Translations under genes and position numbers: made by a program
Part shown: in pieces, positions 37,590 to 46,333 of the stretch
Layout: each line of letters begins with the position of its first letter
Numbering within the stretch: position 1 is the stretch's first letter
Source: Candidatus Chlorohelix allophototropha
GTDB lineage: Bacteria; Chloroflexota; Chloroflexia; Chloroheliales; Chloroheliaceae
Assembly (NCBI RefSeq): GCF_030389965.1
Contig: NZ_CP128400.1
Coordinates: 496,001-560,000 of the forward strand
Reading direction: 5' to 3'
DNA length: 64,000 nucleotides
The notes under the pieces: generated by a model
Databases searched by the model: none
The model's input: only the letters and a program-made list of their open reading frames with translations
Told to the model about the DNA's origin: nothing

Positions 37590-38770
37590 GCAGACTATTT
37601 GAGGTAACGCTACCCGCTAGCCTGCGTCCAAAACTAGCACAAGGGCATCCGTGGGTCTATCGTGAAGCTATTACTCAGGATGTGAAATTACCAAGTGGGG
37701 CATGGGTTAAGGTACGCTGCGGCAATTTCTCCGCCTTTGGTTTGTGGGATAATTCCAGTGCCATTGCAATTCGCATCTTTTCTCAGCACCAAGTACCGGA
37801 TGCAGAGTGGCTACAGGCGCGTGTACAGGAAGCGTGGGAGAACCGCGCCCCTATTCGCGAACGTCAACAAACCACCGCTTATCGCTGGTTATTCGGTGAG
37901 GGCGACGGCTTGCCGGGTATTACGGTTGACCTCTACGGGCAATTTGCCGTAATACAGACCTACGCTGAAAGCCTCGAAACCCTCAAGCCTATGCTAATCG
38001 AAGCCCTATGCAAGACTACCAAGCTCAAGGGAGTACTGGAAAGGTGGCGCGGTGAAGGCGACGAAGAAAGCCCGGTCAAATCTCGGTTGGTGTGGGGTAA
38101 TATGCCGCCCCGTAACTTGGTAATTACCGAGCATGGGCTGCGTTTCCGTGCCAATCTTTTTGAAGGGCAAAAAACCGGGCTGTTTCTTGACCACCGCGAA
38201 AACCGCCGCCTTATGCAGGATTGGTGTTCCGGTAAGAAAGTGCTAAATCTGTTTAGCTATACCGGAGCGTTTTCGGTATATGCGGCGCGTGGCGGGGCTG
38301 CTAAAGTGGTCAGTTGCGATATTGCGGCGGCGGCTACCGCTGATGCTCGCCAAAACTTTGAGCTAAACGGCTTTGATGCATGGGAGCATGACTTTCTTTC
38401 TGAAGATTGCTTTGAACTACTAACCCGTTTTGTGGCAGAAGGTCAGAAGTTTGATATTGTGATTCTCGACCCGCCTAGTTTTGCTCACAACCGCAAGAAT
38501 GTATATGCTGCCTTGCGCGGTTACGAGAAGTTGAACCGTCTTGCGCTGCAATGTGTCGCACCCGGTGGCTTGCTGGCTACCGCCAGTTGCACCGCTTATG
38601 TCAGCCCTGATATGTTCCGTGATATGCTGGCGCAAGCTGCGATGAGTGCCGGAAAACGTTTGTTATTGCAACATGATGCCGGGCAGCCTCTGGATCACCC
38701 CGTTCCCGTCCATTTTATGGAAGGACGCTATCTTAAGTTCGTTCTTGCCCGTGTGCTAGACATCCCCTAA
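37586..38770 (+). CDS. RlmI/RlmK-like class I SAM-dependent rRNA methyltransferase
   Basis: The 394-residue protein has an N-terminal PUA-like domain (HPWVYREAITQD), an EEHEC-like beta region and a Rossmann methyltransferase domain: LNLFSYTGAFSVYAARGGA (SAM site) and ILDPPSFAHN (catalytic DPP). This layout is that of 23S rRNA (cytosine-C5) methyltransferase RlmI. The exact target base is not provable here. It is coupled to the HAD gene. Confidence 0.92.
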   Translation: MSRLFEVTLPASLRPKLAQGHPWVYREAITQDVKLPSGAWVKVRCGNFSAFGLWDNSSAIAIRIFSQHQVPDAEWLQARVQEAWENRAPIRERQQTTAYRWLFGEGDGLPGITVDLYGQFAVIQTYAESLETLKPMLIEALCKTTKLKGVLERWRGEGDEESPVKSRLVWGNMPPRNLVITEHGLRFRANLFEGQKTGLFLDHRENRRLMQDWCSGKKVLNLFSYTGAFSVYAARGGAAKVVSCDIAAAATADARQNFELNGFDAWEHDFLSEDCFELLTRFVAEGQKFDIVILDPPSFAHNRKNVYAALRGYEKLNRLALQCVAPGGLLATASCTAYVSPDMFRDMLAQAAMSAGKRLLLQHDAGQPLDHPVPVHFMEGRYLKFVLARVLDIP

Positions 38771-38779
38771 AATTGTGGA

Positions 38780-38808
38780 TTGACAACCACTGCTCGTTGG
38801 GCTACATT
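38780..38808 (+). promoter_or_regulatory. Promoter of the glycolate/malyl-CoA operon
   Basis: TTGACA (38780-38785), 17-nt spacer, TACATT (38803-38808). It lies about 135 nt before the first gene, and an inverted repeat overlaps its -10. Confidence 0.55.
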
Positions 38809-38832
38809 TCACATTGTAAAATATAGCCCAAC
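38796..38832. promoter_or_regulatory. 9-bp inverted repeat over the operon promoter (operator or terminator)
   Basis: GTTGGGCTA (38796-38804) and TAGCCCAAC (38824-38832) are perfect complements 19 nt apart. They span the proposed -10 and start site. The right arm is followed by ATTATTTC, so a weak terminator for the methyltransferase gene is the alternative reading. Confidence 0.55.
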
Positions 38833-38942
38833 ATTATTTCAAATAATGAAAAACATGACGGCACGATTTGAAACGCAGGGTTATGAGGTGTAATATAGCG
38901 CTATTCCTGTTGCATGCTTAAAAATTTATCAGGAGGAAGCTT

Positions 38943-39884
38943 GTGAGCGTAAGCACCCACACTCGTATAGATACTCGCCTTGAACGCTCTATTTTGATAG
39001 TTCCGGCTGCCAATTTCAGAATAATCGAAAAAGCCGTTGCCAGTTCTGCCGATGCTGTTTGTATCGACTTGGAAGATTCGGTTGCGCCCAGCGAAAAGGA
39101 AGCCAGCCGCGCCAATGTGGTCAAAGCCTTGCGTGAACTGGATTGGGGCAAAAAGCTGCGCCTGTACCGCATCAATGGGCTAGACACATATTTTGCCTAC
39201 CGTGATTTAATCGAAGTGATAGAAGCAGCAGGCGATAAGCTCGATTTGGTGATGGTTCCAAAAGTGAATCGCCCAGAAGATGTGTATGTGGTGGAAACGT
39301 TGCTTTCCCAGATTGAAGCCTACAAAGGATTTGGCAACCGAATCGGGATTGAGGCGCAGATTGAAACTGCTTTAGGTTTGGTAAATGTAAAAGAGATTGC
39401 CAAATCCTCCGAGCGTCTCGAAACGCTGATTTACGGTCCGGGCGATTATGCTGCTTCGGTGCAGATGCCGATGGATAACATCGGGGAACTGGACGAGAAC
39501 GACAAGCTGTACCCCGGTCATCGTTGGCACTATGTGATGCATGCCATCGTCTCGGCGGCGCGTGCCTACGACCTACGCTGTATGGACGGACCCTTCGCCG
39601 GAATTAAAGATCCGGAAGGTTATTTGCACTCTTGTCGGGTTGCCCGCGCGATGGGGTTTGACGGTAAGTGGTGTATCCACCCTAGCCAGATTGAAGCGAC
39701 CAATAAAGTGTTTTCACCACCGGAAAAAGATATTCAATGGGCGCAGACGGTAGTGAGCGAATATGAGAAAGCGCTGGCAGAGGGGCGCGGCGCAATCACG
39801 GTGAGCGGCAAAATGGTGGATGCTGCTTCGTTGCGGATGGCACGCAACATCGTGGAAAAGGCTAGAATCGCGGGGCTGGTTTAG
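38943..39884 (+). CDS. CitE-like / malyl-CoA lyase family aldolase
   Basis: This 313-residue HpcH/HpaI-CitE family enzyme has RSILIVPAAN, VCIDLEDSV (metal-binding Glu/Asp), GIEAQIETALGL, LIYGPGDYAAS, and DGPFAGIKDPEGY followed by GKWCIHPSQIE. The GDYAAS and YPGHRWHY blocks resemble L-malyl-CoA/beta-methylmalyl-CoA lyases, which cleave malyl-CoA to acetyl-CoA and glyoxylate. The operon with glycolate oxidase supports a glyoxylate-linked role. The GTG start has AGGAGG 6 nt upstream. First gene of a five-gene operon. Confidence 0.9.
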   Translation: MSVSTHTRIDTRLERSILIVPAANFRIIEKAVASSADAVCIDLEDSVAPSEKEASRANVVKALRELDWGKKLRLYRINGLDTYFAYRDLIEVIEAAGDKLDLVMVPKVNRPEDVYVVETLLSQIEAYKGFGNRIGIEAQIETALGLVNVKEIAKSSERLETLIYGPGDYAASVQMPMDNIGELDENDKLYPGHRWHYVMHAIVSAARAYDLRCMDGPFAGIKDPEGYLHSCRVARAMGFDGKWCIHPSQIEATNKVFSPPEKDIQWAQTVVSEYEKALAEGRGAITVSGKMVDAASLRMARNIVEKARIAGLV

Positions 39885-39907
39885 ACAGAGAGCGCAAAAG
39901 AGGATTT

Positions 39908-41395
39908 ATGGCAATTGTTGAGGATACAAAGCTAATTGACCGGGAAAAACTGGCACGCGACCTCATGCAAATCGTGGGGGAGAGCGGCGTGCTGTGGAAA
40001 ACCTACGACCTGAAGCTATACGAATATGACGGCTCTATTGACCGCCATATGCCGGAAGTGGTGGTTTTCCCGCGCAACACTCACCAAGTAGCCGAAATCG
40101 TTAAATATTGCAACCGCGAGAAACTTTACTACACGGCGCGAGGAGCAGGTACGGGCTTGAGCGGGGGCAGTATCCCCTTGCGAGGGGGTGTACTGATAAC
40201 CTTTACCCGCATGAACCGCATCGTTGAAGTGGATGTAGAGAACTTGCGGGCAGTGGTAGAACCGGGCGTGGTGAACCTGCATCTTTCTCAGGCGGTAGCC
40301 GCCCAGAATCTTTACTATGTGCCTGACCCCAGTAGCCAAAAAGCCTGTACCATCGGCGGAAATGTGGGCGAGAATAGCGGCGGACCTCATACCCTGCTTT
40401 ACGGTGTAACCACCAACCACACTCTAGCTTTGGAAGTTGTAACCCCTGACGGAGAAATTAGACGTTTCGGCGGCGCGGGTGCGCCCGATGCGCCCGGTTA
40501 CGACCTGTGCGGGCTTTTTGTGGGCAGCGAAGGGACAATCGGGTTAGTCACGCAGATAACGGTGCGGCTCACTCCGCTCCCTCCGGGAGTTAAAACCTTT
40601 CTGGCGGTTTATGACGATATTGTGAAATGCTCGGACGCAGTTTCAGAAATTATCAAGGCAGGTGTGATTCCCGCCGCACTGGAGATGATGGACAATTTGG
40701 CGATACGGGCGGTGGAAGCCTCTGTCCAAGCGGGTTACCCTGTTGAGGCAGCGGCAGTGTTACTGGTGGAAGTGGAAGGCTTTTCCGAAGCGTTAGAGCA
40801 ACAATCCCAAGCTATCGAGGAAATTTGCCTTAGCAAAGGAGCGCTCTCCTTTAAGGTAGCGAAAGATAATGCCGAGCGTGAAAAGCTGTGGAAGGGGCGC
40901 AAGGGTGCATTTGGCGCGATTGGGCGCATGTCGCCCGATTATTACGTTTGCGATGGGGTAGTGCCACGCAGTGTATTGCCGCAAGTATTATCACGCATTT
41001 CCGAGATTTCCAAAGAATTTGGACTACCCATTGCCAATGTGTTCCACGCCGGAGATGGCAATTTGCACCCCCTGATAATGTTCGATGCTAATAAAAAGGG
41101 CGATACCGAAAAAGCGGTTGCTGCCGGAACGGAAATTATGCGAACCTGCGCCGAATTTGGTGGCGCGTTGTCTGGAGAGCATGGCATCGGTGCGGAAAAG
41201 CGCGACATGATGTGCTTTGTCTTTAACGAAGAAGATTTAGGAGTGATGCGGCGGGTGCGTGATGCTTATGATACGCGGGGGTTATCCAATCCCGGCAAGG
41301 TTTTCCCAACTCCCGGTCGTTGCGGCGAAACCCGCATCCCAAAACAAGGTACAGCGCAAAAAACTTACGAACGCGATGGTATGCAAGCCTGGTAG
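39908..41395 (+). CDS. glcD: Glycolate oxidase FAD subunit GlcD
   Basis: This 495-residue FAD-linked (D)-2-hydroxyacid dehydrogenase has the FAD_binding_4 domain with RGAGTGLSGGSIP, GGNVGENSGGPH and GSEGTIGLVT. The FAD-oxidase C-terminal domain carries NVFHAGDGNLHPLI and GALSGEHGIG. It oxidises glycolate or D-lactate to the 2-oxo acid and passes electrons to GlcE/GlcF and the quinone pool. It begins 23 nt after the lyase gene. Confidence 0.96.
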   Translation: MAIVEDTKLIDREKLARDLMQIVGESGVLWKTYDLKLYEYDGSIDRHMPEVVVFPRNTHQVAEIVKYCNREKLYYTARGAGTGLSGGSIPLRGGVLITFTRMNRIVEVDVENLRAVVEPGVVNLHLSQAVAAQNLYYVPDPSSQKACTIGGNVGENSGGPHTLLYGVTTNHTLALEVVTPDGEIRRFGGAGAPDAPGYDLCGLFVGSEGTIGLVTQITVRLTPLPPGVKTFLAVYDDIVKCSDAVSEIIKAGVIPAALEMMDNLAIRAVEASVQAGYPVEAAAVLLVEVEGFSEALEQQSQAIEEICLSKGALSFKVAKDNAEREKLWKGRKGAFGAIGRMSPDYYVCDGVVPRSVLPQVLSRISEISKEFGLPIANVFHAGDGNLHPLIMFDANKKGDTEKAVAAGTEIMRTCAEFGGALSGEHGIGAEKRDMMCFVFNEEDLGVMRRVRDAYDTRGLSNPGKVFPTPGRCGETRIPKQGTAQKTYERDGMQAW

Positions 41396-41404
41396 GAGGA
41401 ATAG

Positions 41405-42619
41405 ATGCAAGATTTGGAACTGAAAACTATCACGCCCACCTCCGCCGAAGAGGCTTCTGCTATACTGAGGGCAGCTTGGGAAAAGAACCTCGCGATTAAT
41501 ATTCAGGGTGGCGGAACACGACAATATATCGGTAATCTTTCTACCGTCAAGCCCACTATTACCCTTTCCACTTTAAAACTGAACAAGTTGATAGCTTATG
41601 AACCGAGTGACCTGACCATTACTCTTCAAGCCGGGGCGCGTTGGTCTGAGGTTAAAAAAATTCTGACAGAGCGGGGACAATGGATACCGCTGGATATTAC
41701 CGAACTCCCCGACTCAACGGTGGGTGGGGTAGTGGCAACCAATGTGAGCGGACCCAAGCGTTTGCTCTATGGTACGCTGCGTGACTTGGTAATTGGCTGT
41801 GAATTTGTGTTGGCGGATGGCTCGCTTGGGCATAACGGTGGGCGGGTGGTAAAAAATGTAACCGGCTACGATTTGCACAAGTTGCTAATCGGTTCGCTCG
41901 GTACTTTGGGCTTGCTGACCGAAGTTACCTTTAAAGTATTGCCCTTGCCTCAAGCCAGTCGCTGGTTTATTGCCCATTTTAGCAGCTATGAAAAGGCGCT
42001 GGAGACCGCTCGTAAACTGGCGCGTAGCAATAACAGCCCTTCTGCTCTTGAGCTAATCGCGGAAAGCTCAAGCAAAGTAGCCTTATACGGTGCAGCGGAC
42101 GGCGTAGAAGTGGCAGTAATCAGCCAGATAGAAAATATGGTGGCGCTATGCAAAGCGAACGGCGCTGCCGAAGTGAATCTTGTGACTGAATCGGCAGAAG
42201 CCCATGCTACTTGGGAAAAGTTGCGAAATTTATCTCAGGGTTACACAGTAAACTTGCGTTTCAGCGTCTTACCGTTAGATATACCTTTAGCTTGGAAACT
42301 AGCTTCAAAGATTGCCGGTCAATTGGAAATGAGCGCGGAGTTACAGGCACGCGCCGGAACGGGCTTGGTATATCTCTACGGTGATTTGGAAGAGGAACAG
42401 TTCAAAGATGCCGCCGAATTAATAGAGCAGGCGCGTTCGCAAATACAAGCCAGAGGTGGCAGCCTCGTTTTAGAAAAAGCGCCGGATGGCTTGAAAAAAC
42501 TTGTCGAGGTGTGGGGTAATCCCGGCGGTACTAACAGTCTCACAAGTATGCAGGTGCTCAAAAACAGCCTTGACAGTAAAGGGTTGCTAAATCCCGGTAA
42601 GTTCTTGAAGGGGCTTTAA
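41405..42619 (+). CDS. glcE: Glycolate oxidase FAD-binding subunit GlcE
   Basis: The 404-residue FAD-binding protein is related to GlcD but shorter: GGGTRQYIG, then LPDSTVGGVVATNVSGPKRL, NVTGYDLHKLLIGSLGTLG, and a C-terminal NPGKFL. GlcE is needed for the glycolate oxidase complex. Spacing to GlcD is 9 nt. Confidence 0.95.
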   Translation: MQDLELKTITPTSAEEASAILRAAWEKNLAINIQGGGTRQYIGNLSTVKPTITLSTLKLNKLIAYEPSDLTITLQAGARWSEVKKILTERGQWIPLDITELPDSTVGGVVATNVSGPKRLLYGTLRDLVIGCEFVLADGSLGHNGGRVVKNVTGYDLHKLLIGSLGTLGLLTEVTFKVLPLPQASRWFIAHFSSYEKALETARKLARSNNSPSALELIAESSSKVALYGAADGVEVAVISQIENMVALCKANGAAEVNLVTESAEAHATWEKLRNLSQGYTVNLRFSVLPLDIPLAWKLASKIAGQLEMSAELQARAGTGLVYLYGDLEEEQFKDAAELIEQARSQIQARGGSLVLEKAPDGLKKLVEVWGNPGGTNSLTSMQVLKNSLDSKGLLNPGKFLKGL

Positions 42620-42650
42620 GCTAAATTATTGCATAAATTATAGAGGCAAT

Positions 42651-43985
42651 ATGAAAACTGTCAATAAAAATGCCATAGCGGGGGAAAGCCTCTCGCCATA
42701 TAAAGGCAGCCCGATTCTGGACATTATCACCGAAAAACAGCTAAGAACCTGCGTGCATTGCGGGTTGTGCCTTAGCTTTTGCCCCACTTACAAAGCCACC
42801 GGGTTAGAAATGGATTCACCACGTGGACGTATCTACCAGATACGCGGCTTGGCTTCGGGCGAAATCTCCGCAGATGACCCTGATTTACGCAAACATCTTG
42901 ACCTTTGCCTCGGCTGTCGCGCCTGTGAAACTGCTTGTCCTTCGGGCGTGCCTTATGGTTCGTTGCTAGAAGCGGCACGCGCTCAATTAGAGCCAAATTC
43001 TAAAACTGAACGCGCTATACGAAAGGTAACTCTTGGATTTCTGTTCATGCGTCCTTGGGCGATGCATTCTGCCGGATTCGGTTTGCGCCTTTACCAGAAG
43101 GGCGGCGTACAGAAAGCGGTACACGCTACTAAACTTCTCAATGTATTACCGGGCAAACTGGATGAAAAGGAAAAGATGCTGCCGGATGCGCAGGGCGGAA
43201 TCCGAAAGCAGAAATTTGACGAGATAATCCCGGCAAAAGGCGCAACAAAAGCGCGAGTGGCTTTCCTGACGGGCTGTATCCAAGATGAGCTTTTCCGTGG
43301 TACAAACGCCGATACTATCAACGTTTTGACCCGTAACGGCTGCCAAGTGCTGATGCCCAAAAATCAGGCTTGTTGTGGTGCGCTCCATTCTCATACGGGC
43401 GATATTGAGCATGCTCGTGAGTTGGCACGCCGGAATATTATGGCTTTCGAGCAGACAGGCGCAGACTTCTATATCGTCAATGCCAGCGGTTGTGGTTCTG
43501 CCATGAAGGATTATGCTCATTTGCTGCACAGTGATGCTGCTTACGCTGAACGCGCCAAAAAATTTGTGGCTAAAGTGCGCGACCTTTCCGAAATACTGGT
43601 GGAAGTAGGTTTTGTGCCACCTAAAGGTCGGTTAAAAGCCCGCGTTACCTACCAAGATGCCTGCCACATGCGACACGGGCAGAAAATTTTCGAGCAACCA
43701 CGCAAACTTATCAAGCAGATTCCGGGCGTGGAATTTGTGGAAATGAAAGAAAGTGATTGGTGTTGCGGAAGCGCCGGTATTTACAATGTGGTTCAGCCGG
43801 AAATGGCGAACGAAGTGCTTGGCTGGAAAACCGCCAATATTCGCCAAACTAACGCCGATATCGTAGTGGCAAGTAATCCCGGTTGCGCTATTCAAATCAG
43901 CTATGGCTTGCGCGAGGACGGTCAAAAAGCCGAAGTATTACACCTTGCTGAACTGTTAGAACGCGCTTATAAAGCCGGAGAATAA
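42651..43985 (+). CDS. glcF: Glycolate oxidase iron-sulfur subunit GlcF
   Basis: The 444-residue protein has two 4Fe-4S motifs, CVHCGLCLSFCPTY and CLGCRACETACPSG. Two CCG domains follow (CCGALHSHTG and CCGSAGIYN), each with the conserved Cys pairs of heterodisulfide-reductase-like proteins. It transfers electrons from the flavin subunits to quinone at the membrane. The third gene of the complex, in the usual order D-E-F. Confidence 0.96.
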   Translation: MKTVNKNAIAGESLSPYKGSPILDIITEKQLRTCVHCGLCLSFCPTYKATGLEMDSPRGRIYQIRGLASGEISADDPDLRKHLDLCLGCRACETACPSGVPYGSLLEAARAQLEPNSKTERAIRKVTLGFLFMRPWAMHSAGFGLRLYQKGGVQKAVHATKLLNVLPGKLDEKEKMLPDAQGGIRKQKFDEIIPAKGATKARVAFLTGCIQDELFRGTNADTINVLTRNGCQVLMPKNQACCGALHSHTGDIEHARELARRNIMAFEQTGADFYIVNASGCGSAMKDYAHLLHSDAAYAERAKKFVAKVRDLSEILVEVGFVPPKGRLKARVTYQDACHMRHGQKIFEQPRKLIKQIPGVEFVEMKESDWCCGSAGIYNVVQPEMANEVLGWKTANIRQTNADIVVASNPGCAIQISYGLREDGQKAEVLHLAELLERAYKAGE

Positions 43986-44005
43986 ATTTAAAAGGGGAGA
44001 GAAGA

Positions 44006-44902
44006 ATGTCAGATATAAAAAGAGTGGGTTTTATTGGATTGGGCGCGATGGGTCGCCCGATGGCAGAGCAATTAGTGAGCAAGGGCTTTGAAACTTACGT
44101 GGTAGCGCATCGCAACCGTAAACCATTAGAAGAGTTGCTTGCTCTGGGGGCGAAAGAAGCGGAGAATGCGTCTGATTTAGCGGGTAAGGTCGAAGTTATC
44201 GTGACAATGGTTCCAGACGCGCCTGAAGTAGAGGAAGCTTGCTTTGGCGCTAATGGGATTATCGAAGGGGCGCAACCCGGCTTGCTGGTAATTGATATGA
44301 GTACAATTTCCCCGGTTGCCAGTCAGAAAATCGCAGCACGCTTGAAAGAAAAGGGCATTGATTTTATAGATGCTCCGGTTAGCGGCGGGCCTTTCCGCGC
44401 TGCCACCGGTACATTGGCGATTATGGCGGGTGCAGACGAGGCTATTTTTGAGCGTGGTAAGGTTGTACTCAGCGCTATGGGTTCTCCGGTGCGGGTTGGT
44501 CCACAGGGTATGGGCGAAACCGTAAAACTGGTAAACCAAATTATCATTTCCCTGAATACACTGGCAATTGCGGAAGGCTTTGCCTTTGGGGTAAAGGCGG
44601 GCGCAGACCCTCATATGTTGCGCGAGGTATTGTTGAACGCTACCAGCGCCTCTTACCTGATGGACAAATGGATTCCCAACAATTTGCTCAAGGGCGATTT
44701 TTCCACGGGCTTTGCCACCGAACTGCTGTATAAGGATTTGAATGCGGCACTTGGCGCTGGTAAAGAAATGGGCGTACCGATGATGGGTACGGCGTTTGTG
44801 CAACAACTCTTTGGTATCCTGAAGGCTACGGGGCATAACCGTGATGACTACACCGTATTAGCAACGCTCTACACCGATGTTACCGGGAAACCGATTGCGT
44901 AA
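44006..44902 (+). CDS. NAD(P)-dependent beta-hydroxyacid dehydrogenase, tartronate-semialdehyde / 3-hydroxyisobutyrate type
   Basis: The 298-residue protein has a Rossmann start VGFIGLGAMGRPMA, DMSTISP, the substrate block DAPVSGGPFRAATGTLAIM and the catalytic Lys in GMGETVKLVNQI. Family members reduce tartronate semialdehyde to glycerate (GarR/GlxR) or act on 3-hydroxyisobutyrate. Next to glycolate oxidase, tartronate-semialdehyde reduction is the natural guess, but no glyoxylate carboligase gene is in the window. Last gene of the operon, 20 nt after glcF. Confidence 0.92.
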   Translation: MSDIKRVGFIGLGAMGRPMAEQLVSKGFETYVVAHRNRKPLEELLALGAKEAENASDLAGKVEVIVTMVPDAPEVEEACFGANGIIEGAQPGLLVIDMSTISPVASQKIAARLKEKGIDFIDAPVSGGPFRAATGTLAIMAGADEAIFERGKVVLSAMGSPVRVGPQGMGETVKLVNQIIISLNTLAIAEGFAFGVKAGADPHMLREVLLNATSASYLMDKWIPNNLLKGDFSTGFATELLYKDLNAALGAGKEMGVPMMGTAFVQQLFGILKATGHNRDDYTVLATLYTDVTGKPIA

Positions 44903-44919
44903 AGCTATGGTGTTATTTC

Positions 44920-44956
44920 TCCCTCTTTCCGGGCTGGGAAGAGGGAATCTTATTTT
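44920..44956 (+). terminator. Terminator of the glycolate operon
   Basis: An 8-10-bp stem CCCTCTT.../...AAGAGGG (44921-44945) is followed by AATCTTATTTT, a moderate T-run. Confidence 0.7.
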
Positions 44957-45078
44957 AAACAGAACATTCATACTATATTTATAATATTTCTCTGTTATAA
45001 TTACATGTAAAGTGTTATTTATGACAAGTATTATTCGGAGTAATTGGTCTCATTTGTAGAATATAAGGAGACAAGTAG

Positions 45079-45186
45079 ATGGGTCGTGTCATACTTTATG
45101 GACTTATTATAATAGCTATTCTTATAATTATCGGTATGTTTGTCGCCTTTATCGTGAATAATACTGCCCAAACCGTTATCAAATAA
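45079..45186 (+). CDS. 35-residue single-pass membrane peptide
   Basis: An open frame of 35 codons has AAGGAG (45065-45070) exactly 8 nt before its ATG. The peptide is one strongly hydrophobic helix (LIIIAILIIIGMFVAFIV) with a short polar tail. It ends 26 nt before the DUF4230 gene and probably shares its mRNA. It may be a small membrane regulator or partner. No family is recognised. Confidence 0.65.
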   Translation: MGRVILYGLIIIAILIIIGMFVAFIVNNTAQTVIK

Positions 45187-45212
45187 ACGATGCGATATAG
45201 GAGTAAGTTCTA

Positions 45213-45878
45213 ATGGGAAAAAGCTCAGGCGGATTTTTTGCCAAGCTGATAGGTGTGTTGGTTATCGCTACAGTGGGGATTGTTGGCTACCTGTATGTTA
45301 CTTCGGGTTCCAATCCATTTACTAGCAAAAGCGTGGTGAATACTCCCGCGCCGATTTTGATTGGAAATATTACCCGCGAGTACAAGCTGATTACGGCTCA
45401 GGTAACCGGCTCTACTACGGTAGAGGGTGAAACTAAAAATCTAATACCGTTTTCCACCGAAAAATGGAATTATCAGATGGTTATGACTGTTACAGCCGGA
45501 ATTGATATGACCAAAATGAAAGATACAGATATAAAAACCGATATGGAGAATCTGACGGCATCAATAACCTTACCTGCTCCAGAAATTTTAACAAAAGAAA
45601 GAAACGGTTGGGTTGTAAGTAAAGATTCACAGCTATTTAGCGGTACTAGCACCGACAAGAATATTGTAGATAAGATGCAGGCTACGGGTGAGCAGAAAAT
45701 ACTAGATGGCATTTTGCAAGATGGGAAGTTATTTCGAGAGGCGCGTCTGAACGCCGAAATTCAGTTGCGGAATTTTATTCTCCAATTGGGTTATCGACAG
45801 GTCAAGTTTGATTATGCTGATCAGCCAACTATCACGCCGACTACACCAACCTCTAGCTTGACTGCCCCACCTCGATAA
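45213..45878 (+). CDS. DUF4230 family membrane-anchored protein
   Basis: The 221-residue protein has one N-terminal membrane helix (about residues 9-30) and an extracytoplasmic DUF4230 domain. This has ITREYKLITAQVTGST near the start, WVVSKDSQLF in the middle, and ILDGILQDGKLFREARLNAEIQLRNFILQLGY near the end. A Thr/Pro-rich tail follows. Function unknown. It lies in tandem with the 35-residue peptide and ends at a strong terminator. Confidence 0.85.
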   Translation: MGKSSGGFFAKLIGVLVIATVGIVGYLYVTSGSNPFTSKSVVNTPAPILIGNITREYKLITAQVTGSTTVEGETKNLIPFSTEKWNYQMVMTVTAGIDMTKMKDTDIKTDMENLTASITLPAPEILTKERNGWVVSKDSQLFSGTSTDKNIVDKMQATGEQKILDGILQDGKLFREARLNAEIQLRNFILQLGYRQVKFDYADQPTITPTTPTSSLTAPPR

Positions 45879-45886
45879 CATGAATC

Positions 45887-45925
45887 AACCCCCTTCCCGG
45901 TTTGGAGAAGGGGGTTTTGATTTCT
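45887..45925 (+). terminator. Intrinsic terminator after the DUF4230 gene
   Basis: A perfect 10-bp stem AACCCCCTTC/GAAGGGGGTT (45887-45896 and 45907-45916) precedes TTGATTTCT between convergent genes. Confidence 0.88.
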
Positions 45926-45943
45926 AGGGGTGGTCAAGGGTTG

Positions 45944-46306
45944 TTAGAAATTCTCGTTCAAACGTTGGGTGGCTCGGCGAACTTCGAGGCGAGCGCGCCC
46001 TAGATTTCCTCCAGTGGTAAGCACAAATACCAACAGGTGATCGGCATCTACGCTGGAAATGAGATAACTTAAGTTATCAGCGCTGAGTATAATTTCACGT
46101 GCTTTTCCAGCTTTTAGGACACCAAGGGTGCGGTTGATGTTGCTAACCAACCCGGCAATTTCAACCTCAACCTCTACACTATCGATTCCTTCTACGCCTT
46201 CTGCCAGTATCGTATCAACACCTATCCCATCCAGTCCTACCAGACTGGCAGCAATGATGCCATCTACGTTCTGAATTGCCTCTGCTAGAATTTCCTGGAA
46301 CGTCAT
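45944..46306 (-). CDS. Roadblock/LC7 domain protein
   Basis: The 120-residue protein has the roadblock fold: a starting helix (FQEILAEAIQNVDGI), the strand AASLVGLDGIGV, then VSNINRTLGVLKAGKAREIIL and LLVFVLTTGGNLGRARLEVRRA. Bacterial roadblock proteins often pair with MglA-type small GTPases, but none is nearby. It follows the LysM/YkuD gene by 27 nt with GGGGGT before the ATG. Confidence 0.9.
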   Translation of the reverse strand: MTFQEILAEAIQNVDGIIAASLVGLDGIGVDTILAEGVEGIDSVEVEVEIAGLVSNINRTLGVLKAGKAREIILSADNLSYLISSVDADHLLVFVLTTGGNLGRARLEVRRATQRLNENF

Positions 46307-46333
46307 TTGATCAAGACCCCCTTTTATGTAGAA

